Assembly: GCA_012972835.1 (NCBI GenBank) | Contig: JABDHK010000006.1 | Span: forward strand, 62,001-126,000 | DNA from: Chlorobiaceae bacterium | GTDB lineage: Bacteria; Bacteroidota; Chlorobiia; Chlorobiales; Chlorobiaceae | Reading direction: 5' to 3' | Length of the DNA stretch: 64,000 nucleotides | Part shown: positions 52,585 through 62,314 of the stretch, piece by piece | How the letters are laid out: each line of letters starts with the position of its first letter | Numbering within the stretch: the stretch's first letter is position 1 | The notes under the pieces: model-generated | The model's database searches: none | What the model saw: the letters and a program-made list of their open reading frames with translations, nothing else | What the model was told of the DNA's origin: nothing | Translations under genes and position numbers: made by a program

Positions 52585-53130
52585 TTACACTCCCAGAGAG
52601 TGGAACAGAAGTGGAATGGCGCAGAGTCCGATGGCAATGTTGGTTGCTCCGCAGATTTTTGTGATGAGTGTATTCTGTTTGTACCAGGCGAACGGAAGCA
52701 GGATGGTAAGCACATTGATGAGCAGCAGAACTGTGCCTAATGGCCATATTTTGCCCATCATGATTGCTTTGTAGCTGAATACCGCTGTCATGAAAAAAAT
52801 ACCAAGAAACAGGTGAGCGTAAATCTTCTTGTCTCCGGGGTTGTAGAAATGCATAGCTACGACAACCCAGAAGAAGCCGTAGGTGGCAAAGATGGTTCCG
52901 ACATAAACTCTTGCTTCAGGCGGCATGCCTACATCAAACAGGTAGAGGCAGGCGGCCGTGAAAAGCTGTGCGACACCACCGAAATAAAGGGCGATATGGG
53001 CAAGATTTCTTCCCAGCTTTGCATGATCAGTATCCTTGTCAAGACCGAATCCCAACTGCTCAAGGCCAAATACCCAGACAGTGACCATAAGTCCAAATAA
53101 CCCGATAGCTTCCGGATTAACAACACTCAT
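52585..53130 (-). CDS. GPR1/FUN34/YaaH (SatP-like) acetate transporter family protein
   Basis: A 181-residue membrane protein with six predicted helices. The N-terminal NPEAIGLFGLMVTVWVFGLEQLGF matches the NPAPLGLxGF signature of the acetate/succinate transporter family. Green sulfur bacteria assimilate acetate photoheterotrophically, so an acetate role fits. ATG 53130 has an AAAAGGAG ribosome site and is preceded by a 21-residue hydrophobic micro-ORF 20 bp upstream. Confidence 0.8.
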   Translation of the reverse strand: MSVVNPEAIGLFGLMVTVWVFGLEQLGFGLDKDTDHAKLGRNLAHIALYFGGVAQLFTAACLYLFDVGMPPEARVYVGTIFATYGFFWVVVAMHFYNPGDKKIYAHLFLGIFFMTAVFSYKAIMMGKIWPLGTVLLLINVLTILLPFAWYKQNTLITKICGATNIAIGLCAIPLLFHSLGV

Positions 53131-53150
53131 AGGCTGAACTCCTTTTTGTT

Positions 53151-53216
53151 TTAGTTTAGAAAAGTAATTGCCGTTGTAATTATCGCGATCATCGCAATGG
53201 CGACGTAAATGTACAT
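53151..53216 (-). CDS. 21-residue hydrophobic micro-ORF
   Basis: ATG 53216 to TAA 53151 encodes a peptide starting MYIYVAIAMIAIITTAITF, long enough for one membrane helix. It ends 20 bp before the transporter-like gene. It might be a small membrane partner or regulatory leader peptide. No ribosome site of note precedes it. Confidence 0.35.
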   Translation of the reverse strand: MYIYVAIAMIAIITTAITFLN

Positions 53217-53401
53217 CTATTATTTTTTAAAGAATAAAAATATCGTGTTATGCGACGTTGTTACAAACAGGTTGCACCCATATTACGCATAGCCGAGTTT
53301 GTCTTCATACTTTGCCAATCACGAAAAGGTGGCAGGATTTCCCGCTTTCTTTTGATACCTTTGAGCTATGATGAAGAGATAAATGAAGATGTTTTGCTGC
53401 G

Positions 53402-54712
53402 ATGACCTTACCTGCTGAAGAGCCTACAATAAACAATTCCTGTAAGCCTGAACATCAAAGAAGCAGCGGGTTTTCTCGACAGTTGCTTTCTGCTTTTCCT
53501 GCATTCCAGAGCCTGAATTTCAGGCGTTATTTTCCGGGGCAGGTGATTTCCATGATTGGTACATGGATACAGATGGTGGCACAGGGTTGGCTGGTGCTTG
53601 AAATCACCGGATCGGCTTTTGATGTTGGAGTTGTTGCTGCCGCCTCGACCATTCCTACACTTTTTCTCTCCCTTTTTGGAGGGGTTATCGTTGACCGCTA
53701 TCCCAAACGTACCATTCTGCTTTGGACTCAGTCCTCTGCAATGATACTTGCCTTTGTGCTTGGCATTTTTGCAATGACCGGTATGGTAACGATCTGGATC
53801 ATTATTACTCTTGCGTTTCTCCTCGGGTGTGTCAATGCTCTCAATGTTCCTGCCCTGCAGGCTTTTCTCAGCGAAATAGTTGATCGGGAGGAGCTTCCAT
53901 CGGCCATTGCGATGAATTCGGCTATCTATAACGTCTCAAGGGTTATCGGGCCGGCTATTGCAGGATTTCTTATTTCATCCACAGGGACGGGTGTTGCTTT
54001 TCTTGTGAACGGAGTCAGTTTTTTTGCTGTTATCATATCCTTACTCTCCATGAAAGATCTGCCAAAACAGGTCAGGGCGAAAACCCTCTTGCATCCTTTG
54101 CAGGCGATCAGGGAAGGGCTGAAATATTCATGGGAGCATCCGTTGATAAGAACCATTGTCCTGTTTATTGCTGTTATTTCAATTTTTGCCTGGTCGTATG
54201 TCACCATGCTTCCGGTTATCGCCAAACACAGGTTTGGTATGGGTGCTTCCGGTCTTGGATACCTTTACGGAGTTTCGGGTCTTGGTTCCGTTGTCGGTAC
54301 TGTGGTTGTCTCTATCTACTCCAAAAAAATTGACCGGCTGGTATTTATTGCCGGTGGAAATATTTTTTTCGCATTTGCTTTGCTTGGCTTTACCTTTACC
54401 ACATCGCTCCCTGTGGCATTTTTCTTTCTTTTCCTCGCAGGCTTTGGACTGGTCTCCGCAGTTTCAACCATGAGTGCCACCATTCAGAGCACCGTTGACG
54501 ATCGCTTCCGGGGACGGGTTATGAGTCTCTATATGATGGTGTTCATGGGTTTCATGCCGATAGGGAACCTTGAGATCGGCTATCTGTCGGAACACTTCGG
54601 GACAGGCTTTGCCATTCGTATCGGCTGCGTTGTCACGATCCTTGCTTCGCTGGTTCTGGTTTACTCCGGCAAAAGTGTCCGAACAGCTTACCATCGTTAT
54701 AAGGCTTTATGA
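53402..54712 (+). CDS. MFS transporter, EntS/DUF894-like
   Basis: A 436-residue major facilitator with about 12 helices. The family pattern is seen in NFRRYFPGQVISMIGTWIQMVAQGWLVLEITGS (about 39-71), then GGVIVDRYPKR, and FRGRVMSLYMM in the second half. Relatives export siderophores such as enterobactin or other small molecules; the substrate is unknown here. The start ATG 53402 lacks a clear Shine-Dalgarno. msrB follows after 45 bp on the same strand. Confidence 0.87.
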   Translation: MTLPAEEPTINNSCKPEHQRSSGFSRQLLSAFPAFQSLNFRRYFPGQVISMIGTWIQMVAQGWLVLEITGSAFDVGVVAAASTIPTLFLSLFGGVIVDRYPKRTILLWTQSSAMILAFVLGIFAMTGMVTIWIIITLAFLLGCVNALNVPALQAFLSEIVDREELPSAIAMNSAIYNVSRVIGPAIAGFLISSTGTGVAFLVNGVSFFAVIISLLSMKDLPKQVRAKTLLHPLQAIREGLKYSWEHPLIRTIVLFIAVISIFAWSYVTMLPVIAKHRFGMGASGLGYLYGVSGLGSVVGTVVVSIYSKKIDRLVFIAGGNIFFAFALLGFTFTTSLPVAFFFLFLAGFGLVSAVSTMSATIQSTVDDRFRGRVMSLYMMVFMGFMPIGNLEIGYLSEHFGTGFAIRIGCVVTILASLVLVYSGKSVRTAYHRYKAL

Positions 54713-54757
54713 AGATAAATGGGCATTCAGATCAAACACCTATTTTAAGTTTTCGCC

Positions 54758-55288
54758 ATGAAACAGTTTTTTGTAACTCTGGTTGTATTTGCGCTACTAC
54801 TGTGCTCTTCGACTGCGCCTGCTGAAAAAATCAAGAATCTCAAAAAAATGGAAAAGCAACAGCCATCCAATCCCTATTATTCGCGGACTGATACCGCGAA
54901 ACTCAACCTGCCGGATGCCGTGTGGAAAAAGGTACTTTCTCCGGAAGTTTATGCCACCGCCCGTCAAAAAAAGACTGAATTATCGTTTACCGGCAAGTTC
55001 TGGGACTATACCGGTAAGGGTACCTATTACTGTGCGGCATGTGGCAATGCCCTTTTTCGCTCTGATGCAAAATTTGCCTCAACCTGCGGCTGGCCAAGTT
55101 TTTTTGAGGTAGTGCGAAAAGGCAGTGTGACCTATCTTCCGGATCGTTCATACGGAATGGTGCGGAACGAGGTACTCTGCGGGAGGTGTGGCGCACACCT
55201 TGGCCATCTCTTTGATGATGGGCCACCTCCTACAGGAAAGCGGTTTTGTATGAACTCGGTTGTTCTGGATTTTGTCCCGGATAAATAA
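54758..55288 (+). CDS. msrB: Peptide-methionine (R)-S-oxide reductase, exported
   Basis: A 176-residue MsrB with an N-terminal signal peptide (MKQFFVTLVVFALLLCSSTAPAE), suggesting an extracytoplasmic repair enzyme or lipoprotein-like protein. The zinc cysteines CAAC (about 94-97) and CGRC (about 144-147) and the catalytic region RFCMNSVVLDF are intact. It reduces methionine-R-sulfoxide in proteins. No MsrA gene is adjacent. Confidence 0.93.
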   Translation: MKQFFVTLVVFALLLCSSTAPAEKIKNLKKMEKQQPSNPYYSRTDTAKLNLPDAVWKKVLSPEVYATARQKKTELSFTGKFWDYTGKGTYYCAACGNALFRSDAKFASTCGWPSFFEVVRKGSVTYLPDRSYGMVRNEVLCGRCGAHLGHLFDDGPPPTGKRFCMNSVVLDFVPDK

Positions 55289-55401
55289 CATTGTGCCATT
55301 CCAATGCTTCGTTATAATCTGCTGCGAGGTGGGAGTTATGGTGCGGCGCGGAGTGATACTGGCTTTGTTTTACCGAGCTGGGGCTAAGCGCTCCCGGGGG
55401 T

Positions 55402-57021
55402 TCAGTGTGCTGATGAGAGATCGGCTTTTTCTCCTTTCTGTATTCTGATCAGGAGGAGGAGTGGCAGGGCGAGGGCAAAGAGGAGGGCGATGAGCATGAA
55501 GGCGTCCATATAGGCGAGGTGGTGGCTTTGGGCGGTTACAGTTCCTTCGAGTGCTTTGATGCCGGCGAGTTCTGCTTCGCTTTGTGAGAGCCCTGCTTTG
55601 GTGCTGGCGAGCTGTTGCACGGACTGGAGCCTTGTGACTGCTGCGGGATCGTAGGGTGAGAGGTGGCTGAGGAGCTCTACCCTGTGTGCTGCTACTCGTC
55701 TGGCGATATAGGTATTGGTGAGTGCTATGCCGAAGGAGCCGCCGAGCTGGCGTACCATGTTGTTGAGTCCGGTTGCCTGTCCGATGTCTTTGCCGTGCAG
55801 GCCTGTTACGGCGAGCATGGTTACGGGTATGAAGATGAAGCCGAGTGCAAAGCCGCGGAGGAGAAGTATCCAGAAGAAGTTTTCTGCTCCTGACTGCATG
55901 GTTTGCTGGCCAAGTTCCCAGCAGAAGAGTGTGAATGCTACCATGCCGATTGCCATGAGTTTTTTGGGATTGATGCCTCGCTGCATGGCGATGCCGAGGG
56001 GCATGGAGATCATGCCGGTTACCATGGCGCTGGGAAAGAGCACCATGCCGGTGAGGAGTGCGGTGAAGCCGAGAAGGCGCTGGACAAAGACCGGAAAGAC
56101 AAAAAGTGAACCGTAGAGGCCGTAACCGACGACAAAAGTGAGCACAGCACCTATGGCGAGGTTTTTGCTCCGTGCCAGTACGCGGAGGTCAACGGCGGGC
56201 TCTTTGGTGTGGAGCTCCCACCAGACAAATGCGATCAATGCTATTGCGGCGATGATGGTAAACCATGTGATGTATGGGGTTTCGAACCAGTCTTTGGACT
56301 CTCCCCGTTCGAGAATGAACTGGAGGGATCCGATGCCTACAGCAAGCAGGGCGATGCCTGTCCAGTCGATTCTGGAGACGGAGTGCTGTGCTTTTGGTTC
56401 CCGGAGGAAGGTGAAGGCTGACCATGCGGCAAGCAGGCCGATGGGGATGTTGACGAAGAAGCACCAGTCCCAGGAGAAATAGTCGACAAGGAAGCCTCCG
56501 AGGAGGGGGCCTATGGTGGGACCGAGCACAAGTCCCATGGAGAAGATGCCGGTTGCCTTGCCTCGTTCTTCGGGGCGATAGGTTTCGTAAAGGATTGCCT
56601 GGGAGGTTGGCAGGAGTGCTCCGCCGCCGAGGCCCTGCAGAAAGCGGAAAATAACGAGTGCCCAGATGTTCGGGGCCATGCCGCAGAGAAGTGAGGCAAA
56701 GGTAAAGAGGAGTATGGAGCCGATGTAGTAGTTACGGCGTCCGAGCAGGTTGCCGAGAAATCCTGAGAGGGGGATGACTATGACGTTGGCTATGGCGTAG
56801 CTGGTGACGACCCAGGCGACGTCGTCGATGCTGGCACCGAGGTTGCCGCTGATCTGGGTGAGTGCTACGTTGACAATGGTGGTGTCGATCAGTTCGAGCA
56901 TGGCCGACACGATCACGGTGAGGGTGATGATGATTTTCCGGAATCCGGTGTCGTAGGTCTGGGCTGTATTGGGGAGCATTGCTGCTACCGATATGCCGTT
57001 CTGTTGTACTGGTTGTGCCAT
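55402..57021 (-). CDS. emrB: DHA2-family (EmrB/QacA-like) MFS efflux pump
   Basis: A 539-residue inner-membrane pump with 14 predicted helices. Visible motifs: LDTTIVNVAL-like start (IDTTIVNVALTQISG), GFLGNLLGRRNYY (motif A) and GLVLGPTIGPLLGG (motif C of antiporters). It is the last gene of the efflux operon and would work with the EmrA-like adaptor and TolC-like channel to move drugs or similar compounds out. Start ATG 57021; a gap of 112 bp separates it from emrA. Confidence 0.93.
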   Translation of the reverse strand: MAQPVQQNGISVAAMLPNTAQTYDTGFRKIIITLTVIVSAMLELIDTTIVNVALTQISGNLGASIDDVAWVVTSYAIANVIVIPLSGFLGNLLGRRNYYIGSILLFTFASLLCGMAPNIWALVIFRFLQGLGGGALLPTSQAILYETYRPEERGKATGIFSMGLVLGPTIGPLLGGFLVDYFSWDWCFFVNIPIGLLAAWSAFTFLREPKAQHSVSRIDWTGIALLAVGIGSLQFILERGESKDWFETPYITWFTIIAAIALIAFVWWELHTKEPAVDLRVLARSKNLAIGAVLTFVVGYGLYGSLFVFPVFVQRLLGFTALLTGMVLFPSAMVTGMISMPLGIAMQRGINPKKLMAIGMVAFTLFCWELGQQTMQSGAENFFWILLLRGFALGFIFIPVTMLAVTGLHGKDIGQATGLNNMVRQLGGSFGIALTNTYIARRVAAHRVELLSHLSPYDPAAVTRLQSVQQLASTKAGLSQSEAELAGIKALEGTVTAQSHHLAYMDAFMLIALLFALALPLLLLIRIQKGEKADLSSAH

Positions 57022-57133
57022 GATGTTGCTTGATTCCTATTGCCTTGTTCCTGGATCCTTCACCAGTTGGCTTGCTTTTTGTCTCTGGCTCTTTCACCTC
57101 ACAAGGAGGGGGTTCAAAATAACAAAAAGGTGG

Positions 57134-58174
57134 TTATTGAATTTTTATGTCGACGACTACATTCATTCCTGCGGCAAGCTGATGATCTTTGTCTGGCTTT
57201 TCAGTGAAGATGATTTTGACTGGCACCCGCTGCGTGACTTTTATGAAGTTACCGCTTGCGTTATCTGGAGGCAGTAGAGTAAATTTGGCGCCGGTGCCTG
57301 ATGAGAGTGACTCTACCTTTCCTTTGAACTCTTTGTCGGGGTAGGCGTCAACCTTGATGGTGACGGGTTGGCCGGGACGGATGTTTTCAAGCTGGGTTTC
57401 CTTGAAGTTTGCCACTACCCAAAGCTCCTTGCTGCCGACTATGCCGATGAGCTGCTGGCCGAGGGCTACATATTGGCCTGGCTGAACATTTTTTTTTGCT
57501 ACCTGGCCGTTGGCTGGTGTGGTGATGCTGGTGTAGGAGAGCTGCAGTTCGGCCTGGCGAAGTTCGGCTTCACGCTTTTTGACTTCGGCTTTTTGCAGCG
57601 GTATCTGGGCGAGGGCAGCCTGTGACTGGTTGCCAGCGGCAGCATATTGGGCTGATGCGGCTTGTGCTCCGGCTTTGACGGCGTCGAACTCTGCCTGTGA
57701 TATGACATCCTGGTGACGGAGATTTTCGCCTCGGTGAAGGTCGGCCTGCTGTTTGCGGCTTGTTGCTGCGGCTGCGCTGGCTGAAGCACTGGAGGCATTT
57801 GCCTGGTTGGTGGTTGCCTTTACAGCAGCTTGTGCGCTCTCCAAGGCTGCTGCAGCAATGTCGCGGCGGACTTCGTAGTCAGCGGCTTCGAGGCGGATGA
57901 GGGTGTCGCCCTGGTGCACCAGCTGGTTGTCGGTTGCCAGAACTTCCTGCACTTTGCCGGGGATACGTGAGATGACCGGGTAGACATCCCCCTCTATCTG
58001 GGCGTTGTCGGTTTCGACATAGAGGAATGAGTGGTAGAGGGTTTTTCCTCCCCAGATGAGGGCGCCTGTGATGAGGATGCCGGCAATAATGATGCGCAGG
58101 GGGTTTGAAGCCTTGAGCGGGTCTTTTTCGGAGTTCTTGTTTTCAGGCTTTGTTTTTGATTCAGGATGTTCCAT
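57134..58174 (-). CDS. emrA: EmrA-like HlyD-family membrane fusion protein
   Basis: A 346-residue periplasmic adaptor with one N-terminal helix (about 28-46), a lipoyl/beta-barrel part (RIPGKVQEVLATDNQLVHQGDTLIRL), a coiled-coil hairpin (about 100-210) and a barrel with GQVAKKNVQPGQYVALGQQL. Length is normal. It starts one base before the usp stop codon position allows (stop at 58176), so it is tightly packed in the operon. Function: couple EmrB to TolC. Confidence 0.93.
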   Translation of the reverse strand: MEHPESKTKPENKNSEKDPLKASNPLRIIIAGILITGALIWGGKTLYHSFLYVETDNAQIEGDVYPVISRIPGKVQEVLATDNQLVHQGDTLIRLEAADYEVRRDIAAAALESAQAAVKATTNQANASSASASAAAATSRKQQADLHRGENLRHQDVISQAEFDAVKAGAQAASAQYAAAGNQSQAALAQIPLQKAEVKKREAELRQAELQLSYTSITTPANGQVAKKNVQPGQYVALGQQLIGIVGSKELWVVANFKETQLENIRPGQPVTIKVDAYPDKEFKGKVESLSSGTGAKFTLLPPDNASGNFIKVTQRVPVKIIFTEKPDKDHQLAAGMNVVVDIKIQ

Positions 58175-58175
58175 G

Positions 58176-58643
58176 TTATTTCTGGTTGTTGTCGTGAAGA
58201 GAATCGTTCTGAACCTTTTGTTCTGCAGTTGTAAGAGTGTTTGTTGGTGTTTTCAGTATTACAACGGGACAAAATGCCCTGCGCATCACTGTTTCTGTTG
58301 TACTTCCCACGAGAAGCCGGGTTATGGCGTTGGTGCCGTGTGAGCCGAGTACAATCATATCCATAGCATGCTCTTGTGCATAGAAGAGAATCCCCGCTGC
58401 AGGCTCACCGTATTGAACGGTAAAAAGGGCGTGTGCGTTGTGTTGTGCAAGCATTTCACTGTAGCGGGAAAATTCATGCAGGTGCTTTTTCAGTGTGAGG
58501 TCATCATCACTTCTGCGGGGTGCTATATAGAGGAGAGTAAGCTCCATTGCTGCCTGATGCATGGTGGCGGCATATTGCACTACAGCATCCGAGAATGCGG
58601 AAAAATCTACGGCGCAGAGTATTTTTTTTCGTGGTATGGTCAT
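58176..58643 (-). CDS. Universal stress protein A family
   Basis: A 155-residue UspA-fold protein with KILCAVDFSAFSDAVVQYA at the N-terminus and the ATP-binding G-x2-G-x9-G-(S/T) motif in GSHGTNAITRLLVGSTTE (about 110-127). It is likely ATP-binding. Its location between the channel gene and the adaptor gene (1-bp gaps on both sides) makes it part of the efflux operon, so it may be a stress-responsive modulator of the pump. The unusual context is the main interest. Confidence 0.88.
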   Translation of the reverse strand: MTIPRKKILCAVDFSAFSDAVVQYAATMHQAAMELTLLYIAPRRSDDDLTLKKHLHEFSRYSEMLAQHNAHALFTVQYGEPAAGILFYAQEHAMDMIVLGSHGTNAITRLLVGSTTETVMRRAFCPVVILKTPTNTLTTAEQKVQNDSLHDNNQK

Positions 58644-58644
58644 G

Positions 58645-59970
58645 TTACCAGAATATCTCCCCGGTTGCCCGTTTCAGTGTGTAGTTGTTCATGACATAGG
58701 CATAGTTGGCCTGCAGTCTGGCAAGTTCTGCTTCGGAGAGTGATGCTTCTGTGTTGAGCAGGTCAAGCACTGTCGCCATGCCGTTTTCGTAGCGGGTTCT
58801 TGCATGTTCAGCAGCAAGTTTGGCCTGCTGCACCTGTACTTCGGTTGTTGTGATCTTTTCTGACGAGGTCTTCAGTGCGTGGATGGTCTCTTCGACATCA
58901 CTCCTGACTTGCAGCTCTGTGTCAAATTTTCGCTGAGCGGCGGCGTGCATGAGGGCGGTTGCTTCCTGGCGCTCGGCACTTGTTTTAAAGCCGCTGAAGA
59001 GAGGCACTTCCAGATGCAGGCTGCCGACAAAATTTTCACGGATTTCATTGATATCGGGCAGGAGGCCGTTGGTGACGCCGTAGGAGGCGCTGGCGGAGAG
59101 CACGGGCAGACCATCATGCATGGCAATGGATCGCCGTTGTCTGGCGGCATGTTCCTGTTCAATGGAGAGCTTCATCTCAAGCCGCTGCTCCAGTGCTTGG
59201 GTGAGCAGTTCGCTCTCTTTGCGTTCTGCAGGAGTGACGGAGAAGGATCCCTGCATGGTGAGCGGGAGATTGTCGGCTATTCCGGTGAGATGCCGCAGGG
59301 AAAGTTCCCGGCGGAGCAGCTCATGGTTCAGGTCGAGCATTTTGCTTTTTGCGGCTGCGATGCGCACTTCGGTGGAAAGGACATCGAATCTGGTTGCAGC
59401 GCCTGTCTGGTAGCGTTTTGTGGTGAAGTCAAGCGCCTTGTTGAGGGCGGTTATCTCTTTCTGTTCGACCGTTATGTTTTCGCGTAAAAAGAGGATGCCG
59501 TAAAAGAGCTGAACGGCCTGAAAGGAGAGATCTCTCCGGGAGAGTTCAAGTGACTGTTCGGCGGTTTTTTTCCCTGTGCGTGCAAGATCGACAGTTGATC
59601 CTCGTTTGCCAAAATCGAAGAGTGTTGCCTTGGCGGTGATTTTGGCTTCGTAGTTGTCGTTGGGTGCAAACTTGAGCATGGGACTTCCAAAGAAACTCAT
59701 TTCCGGGACCGGGTTGAGGTAGGTGTAGCCTGCAGTAGCGGTGATCTGTGGAAGATATGCGCTTCTGCCCTGGGTAATGCGGGCATTTGCCGCTTTTACA
59801 TCATCGGCTCCGGCCTTTAGGATATGGTTGTTTTCGATGACAAGGCGTATGGTTTGTTCTATGGTCAGGGGTGCTTCTGTGGTGTTTTCGGCACTGGTTG
59901 CACGGCATGGTGTGGCGAGGAGCATGAGTGTTGCTGCTATTGCGGCTGTTCTGAGAAGAGGGCTGTGCAT
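58645..59970 (-). CDS. TolC-like outer membrane efflux channel
   Basis: A 441-residue protein with a signal peptide (MHSPLLRTAAIAATLMLLATPCRA) and two OEP repeats rich in coiled-coil (LTIEQTIRLVIENNHIL; LSIEQEHAARQRRSIAMHDGLPVLSASASYG). It would be the exit duct of the EmrAB pump. It is the first gene of the operon; a sigma-54-type promoter lies 42 bp upstream of its start. Confidence 0.88.
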   Translation of the reverse strand: MHSPLLRTAAIAATLMLLATPCRATSAENTTEAPLTIEQTIRLVIENNHILKAGADDVKAANARITQGRSAYLPQITATAGYTYLNPVPEMSFFGSPMLKFAPNDNYEAKITAKATLFDFGKRGSTVDLARTGKKTAEQSLELSRRDLSFQAVQLFYGILFLRENITVEQKEITALNKALDFTTKRYQTGAATRFDVLSTEVRIAAAKSKMLDLNHELLRRELSLRHLTGIADNLPLTMQGSFSVTPAERKESELLTQALEQRLEMKLSIEQEHAARQRRSIAMHDGLPVLSASASYGVTNGLLPDINEIRENFVGSLHLEVPLFSGFKTSAERQEATALMHAAAQRKFDTELQVRSDVEETIHALKTSSEKITTTEVQVQQAKLAAEHARTRYENGMATVLDLLNTEASLSEAELARLQANYAYVMNNYTLKRATGEIFW

Positions 59971-60011
59971 GGGTGCTGGTTGTTTTTTTGTGATAGCTAT
60001 TGGGGGTAGTT

Positions 60012-60029
60012 CAGCAAATAGTGTGCCAG
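60012..60029 (-). promoter_or_regulatory. Sigma-54 promoter for the tolC-usp-emrAB operon
   Basis: On the minus strand CTGGCACACTATTTGCTG places the -24 GG (60027-60026) and the -12 GC (60015-60014) exactly 10 bp apart and matches the consensus TGGCAC-N5-TTGC(A/T). The predicted start is near 60002, giving a leader of about 32 bases before the tolC ATG. The divergent neighbour encodes a sigma-54 activator, which strongly supports the call. Confidence 0.88.
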
Positions 60030-60154
60030 GAGAGAAAAAGGGAGGGGCTAATGGTACTTATAAGAGTTATGGGAGGTATGGGTTCTGAAAAAGTCGGAAA
60101 ATTCTTTATTTTGGGGGATTGAGATTTCGGAATAACTGGGTTTATTTTTTTGTT

Positions 60155-62254
60155 ATGAGGGTTGATTCGGTGTTTGAGGCGCATCAGCTTATGTTGTATA
60201 TCAGTGATGCGGTGGGGTCTATTCGGGATCCTGATGAGTTGTTTCGTGTGGTGACTGATAAGTTGCGGCTTGTGTTTGCGTTTGATTCGGTGGTGATTAT
60301 TACGCTTGACAAGGAGCGGCGGTATAGTAATGTTTTTTTTGAGATGCTTCGGTTTCAGTTGCCGGAGAGTGTTGAGCGGAGGAAGAGGCCTGTTGCGGGG
60401 TCGTGGATTGAGACGCATTTAACTGATGTGTCGGTGTCGGTGTTTAGTATTGCGGAGATTGTTGATCGGTATCCTGCGGATTTTCCGGTGCCGCATGTGC
60501 TTTTGGATGTTGGTATGCGCCAAGTTGTTCTTTCGCCGTTACGTACGGGGGGTAAGGTGATCGGGTTTTTGACTTTTGTGATGAGAGATGAAAAACAGTG
60601 GCCGGAGAGTGACAGGGAGCTGCTTGCTTTGCTTTCGTCGCCTGTTGCGGTTGCTGTGAGTAATGCGCTTGCCTATGAGGAGCTGCGTATTCGTGAAGCG
60701 CAGACGGTGATGCAGCTTGCGGTAAACAATGCCCTGCTTACCATCAAGGATCGAAGCCGGATGATGCTTGCTGTGTGTGAACAGATTGATAAAGTGGTGC
60801 CGTGTACCTTTCTTGGAATTCGTGTCATGGGCCGTGATGGCAGATATCTTGTGTATGATAATTTCATGCGTGAAGATGGTCGTGGTTTTTTTCCAATAAC
60901 TTCGAATGAAAAGCTGGATGTTGCCAATTTTGAAGAGATTGCGCGGGAGAGCTTTTCATTGATCAAGAATCCTGGATGCTTTTGTGGGGAGGCGTTTGTG
61001 CGGCTTTGTGCAAGCTACCGGATTCTGGCTGTTGTGAGGGAGAAGTTTGGTGTCTGCTCTCTGCTGACTGTGTTGTTGTGGGATACTCCGGGGAGTTGTG
61101 CGGGGTTGATTATTTCGGATACTTCCCGATCGTTTGATGAGCATGACCAGACTACCGTCAACCTGATTGTGTCTCAGCTCTCGCTTGCCCTGCAGAACTA
61201 TCTTGCTTTTGAGGAGATTGATGAGCTTCGCCGCAAGCTTGAAGGGGAGCGTACCTGTCTTATTGAGGAGATCAATGCGGATCACAATTTTGAGGAGATC
61301 ATCGGCAAGAGCGCTCCTTTGACGGCGGTATTGCGGCGGGTAAGTCAGGTTGCGAATACAGATGCCACGGTGCTGATACAGGGAGAGACTGGGACGGGAA
61401 AGGAGCTGTTTGCGCGTGCCCTGCACAATCTTTCGACCCGTAGGAAGCGTGCATTGATCAAGATAAATTGTGCGACTCTGCCGGGCACACTGATTGAATC
61501 GGAGCTTTTCGGGCATGAGAAAGGGAGTTTTACTGGTGCGGTGGAGCGTCGGATTGGCAAGTTTGAGCTGGCCGAGGGGGGGACGGTCTTTCTTGATGAG
61601 ATTGGCGAGCTGCCGCTGGAGTTGCAGGCTAAGCTGCTTCGTGTGCTTCAGGAGCGTGAACTTGAGCGGCTTGGGGGGAAAATGGTGATCAAGGTTGATG
61701 TGCGAGTGATTGCGGCCACGAACCGTGATCTTGAAAGAGAGGTTGCTGAGGGGAGGTTTCGGGAGGATCTTTTTTTCCGTCTCAATGTTTTTCCTCTCGC
61801 CATTCCCTCACTTAGTGAGCGGCGTGAAGATATTCCGATGCTTGCGGTGCACTTTGCCGCTAAATTTGCAAGGGAGTTTGGCAAGCCGGTTCGGGTATTC
61901 AGGGAGCGTGATATGCAGCGTCTTGTTGCACGTGAGTGGAAGGGCAATATCCGTGAGCTTGCCCATTTGATTGAGCAGGCGGTTATTGTGTCAGAAGGAG
62001 TTGCGCTTGATTTTTCAGAGCTGCTCTCTCGCGCTGAGTTGCATGCTGAACGCCCTGTTGCAGGAGAGCGGAGAAGCATGCGTGAGTTTGAACGTGATGT
62101 TGCCATGATGGAGCGTGAGCTGATTCTTGATGCTCTTGACCACTCGAATGGCAGGGTGAGCGGGGAAGGTGGTGCGGCTGAGCGGCTTGCGATGCATCCG
62201 AAGACACTTTATTCGAGGATTGAAAAGCTTGGGGTGAAGAAGAGGTTTCAGTAA
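60155..62254 (+). CDS. Sigma-54-dependent transcriptional activator with GAF domains (FhlA/NorR-like)
   Basis: A 699-residue enhancer-binding protein from ATG 60155; a TTG at 60119 would add 12 residues. Two GAF-like sensor domains occupy about 1-180 and 200-370. The AAA+ core shows Walker [11 protein letters not shown], the sigma-54 loop GSFTGA (with Ser for the usual Ala) and Walker [15 protein letters not shown] Fis-type helix-turn-helix closes the protein ([24 protein letters not shown]). It is divergent from the efflux operon with a sigma-54 promoter, so it is the likely local activator. The ligand of the GAF domains is unknown. Confidence 0.92.
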   Translation: MRVDSVFEAHQLMLYISDAVGSIRDPDELFRVVTDKLRLVFAFDSVVIITLDKERRYSNVFFEMLRFQLPESVERRKRPVAGSWIETHLTDVSVSVFSIAEIVDRYPADFPVPHVLLDVGMRQVVLSPLRTGGKVIGFLTFVMRDEKQWPESDRELLALLSSPVAVAVSNALAYEELRIREAQTVMQLAVNNALLTIKDRSRMMLAVCEQIDKVVPCTFLGIRVMGRDGRYLVYDNFMREDGRGFFPITSNEKLDVANFEEIARESFSLIKNPGCFCGEAFVRLCASYRILAVVREKFGVCSLLTVLLWDTPGSCAGLIISDTSRSFDEHDQTTVNLIVSQLSLALQNYLAFEEIDELRRKLEGERTCLIEEINADHNFEEIIGKSAPLTAVLRRVSQVANTDATVLIQGETGTGKELFARALHNLSTRRKRALIKINCATLPGTLIESELFGHEKGSFTGAVERRIGKFELAEGGTVFLDEIGELPLELQAKLLRVLQERELERLGGKMVIKVDVRVIAATNRDLEREVAEGRFREDLFFRLNVFPLAIPSLSERREDIPMLAVHFAAKFAREFGKPVRVFRERDMQRLVAREWKGNIRELAHLIEQAVIVSEGVALDFSELLSRAELHAERPVAGERRSMREFERDVAMMERELILDALDHSNGRVSGEGGAAERLAMHPKTLYSRIEKLGVKKRFQ

Positions 62255-62314
62255 GGGAGGGAAGAAGGGGAAAGTGACTGAAAGGACACAAGGGACGAAT
62301 GTGACTTATGGGTT

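Noticed and set aside
55663-56482. Several long plus-strand ORFs inside emrB
   Set aside because: Antisense shadows caused by the G-rich strand; emrB is well supported.
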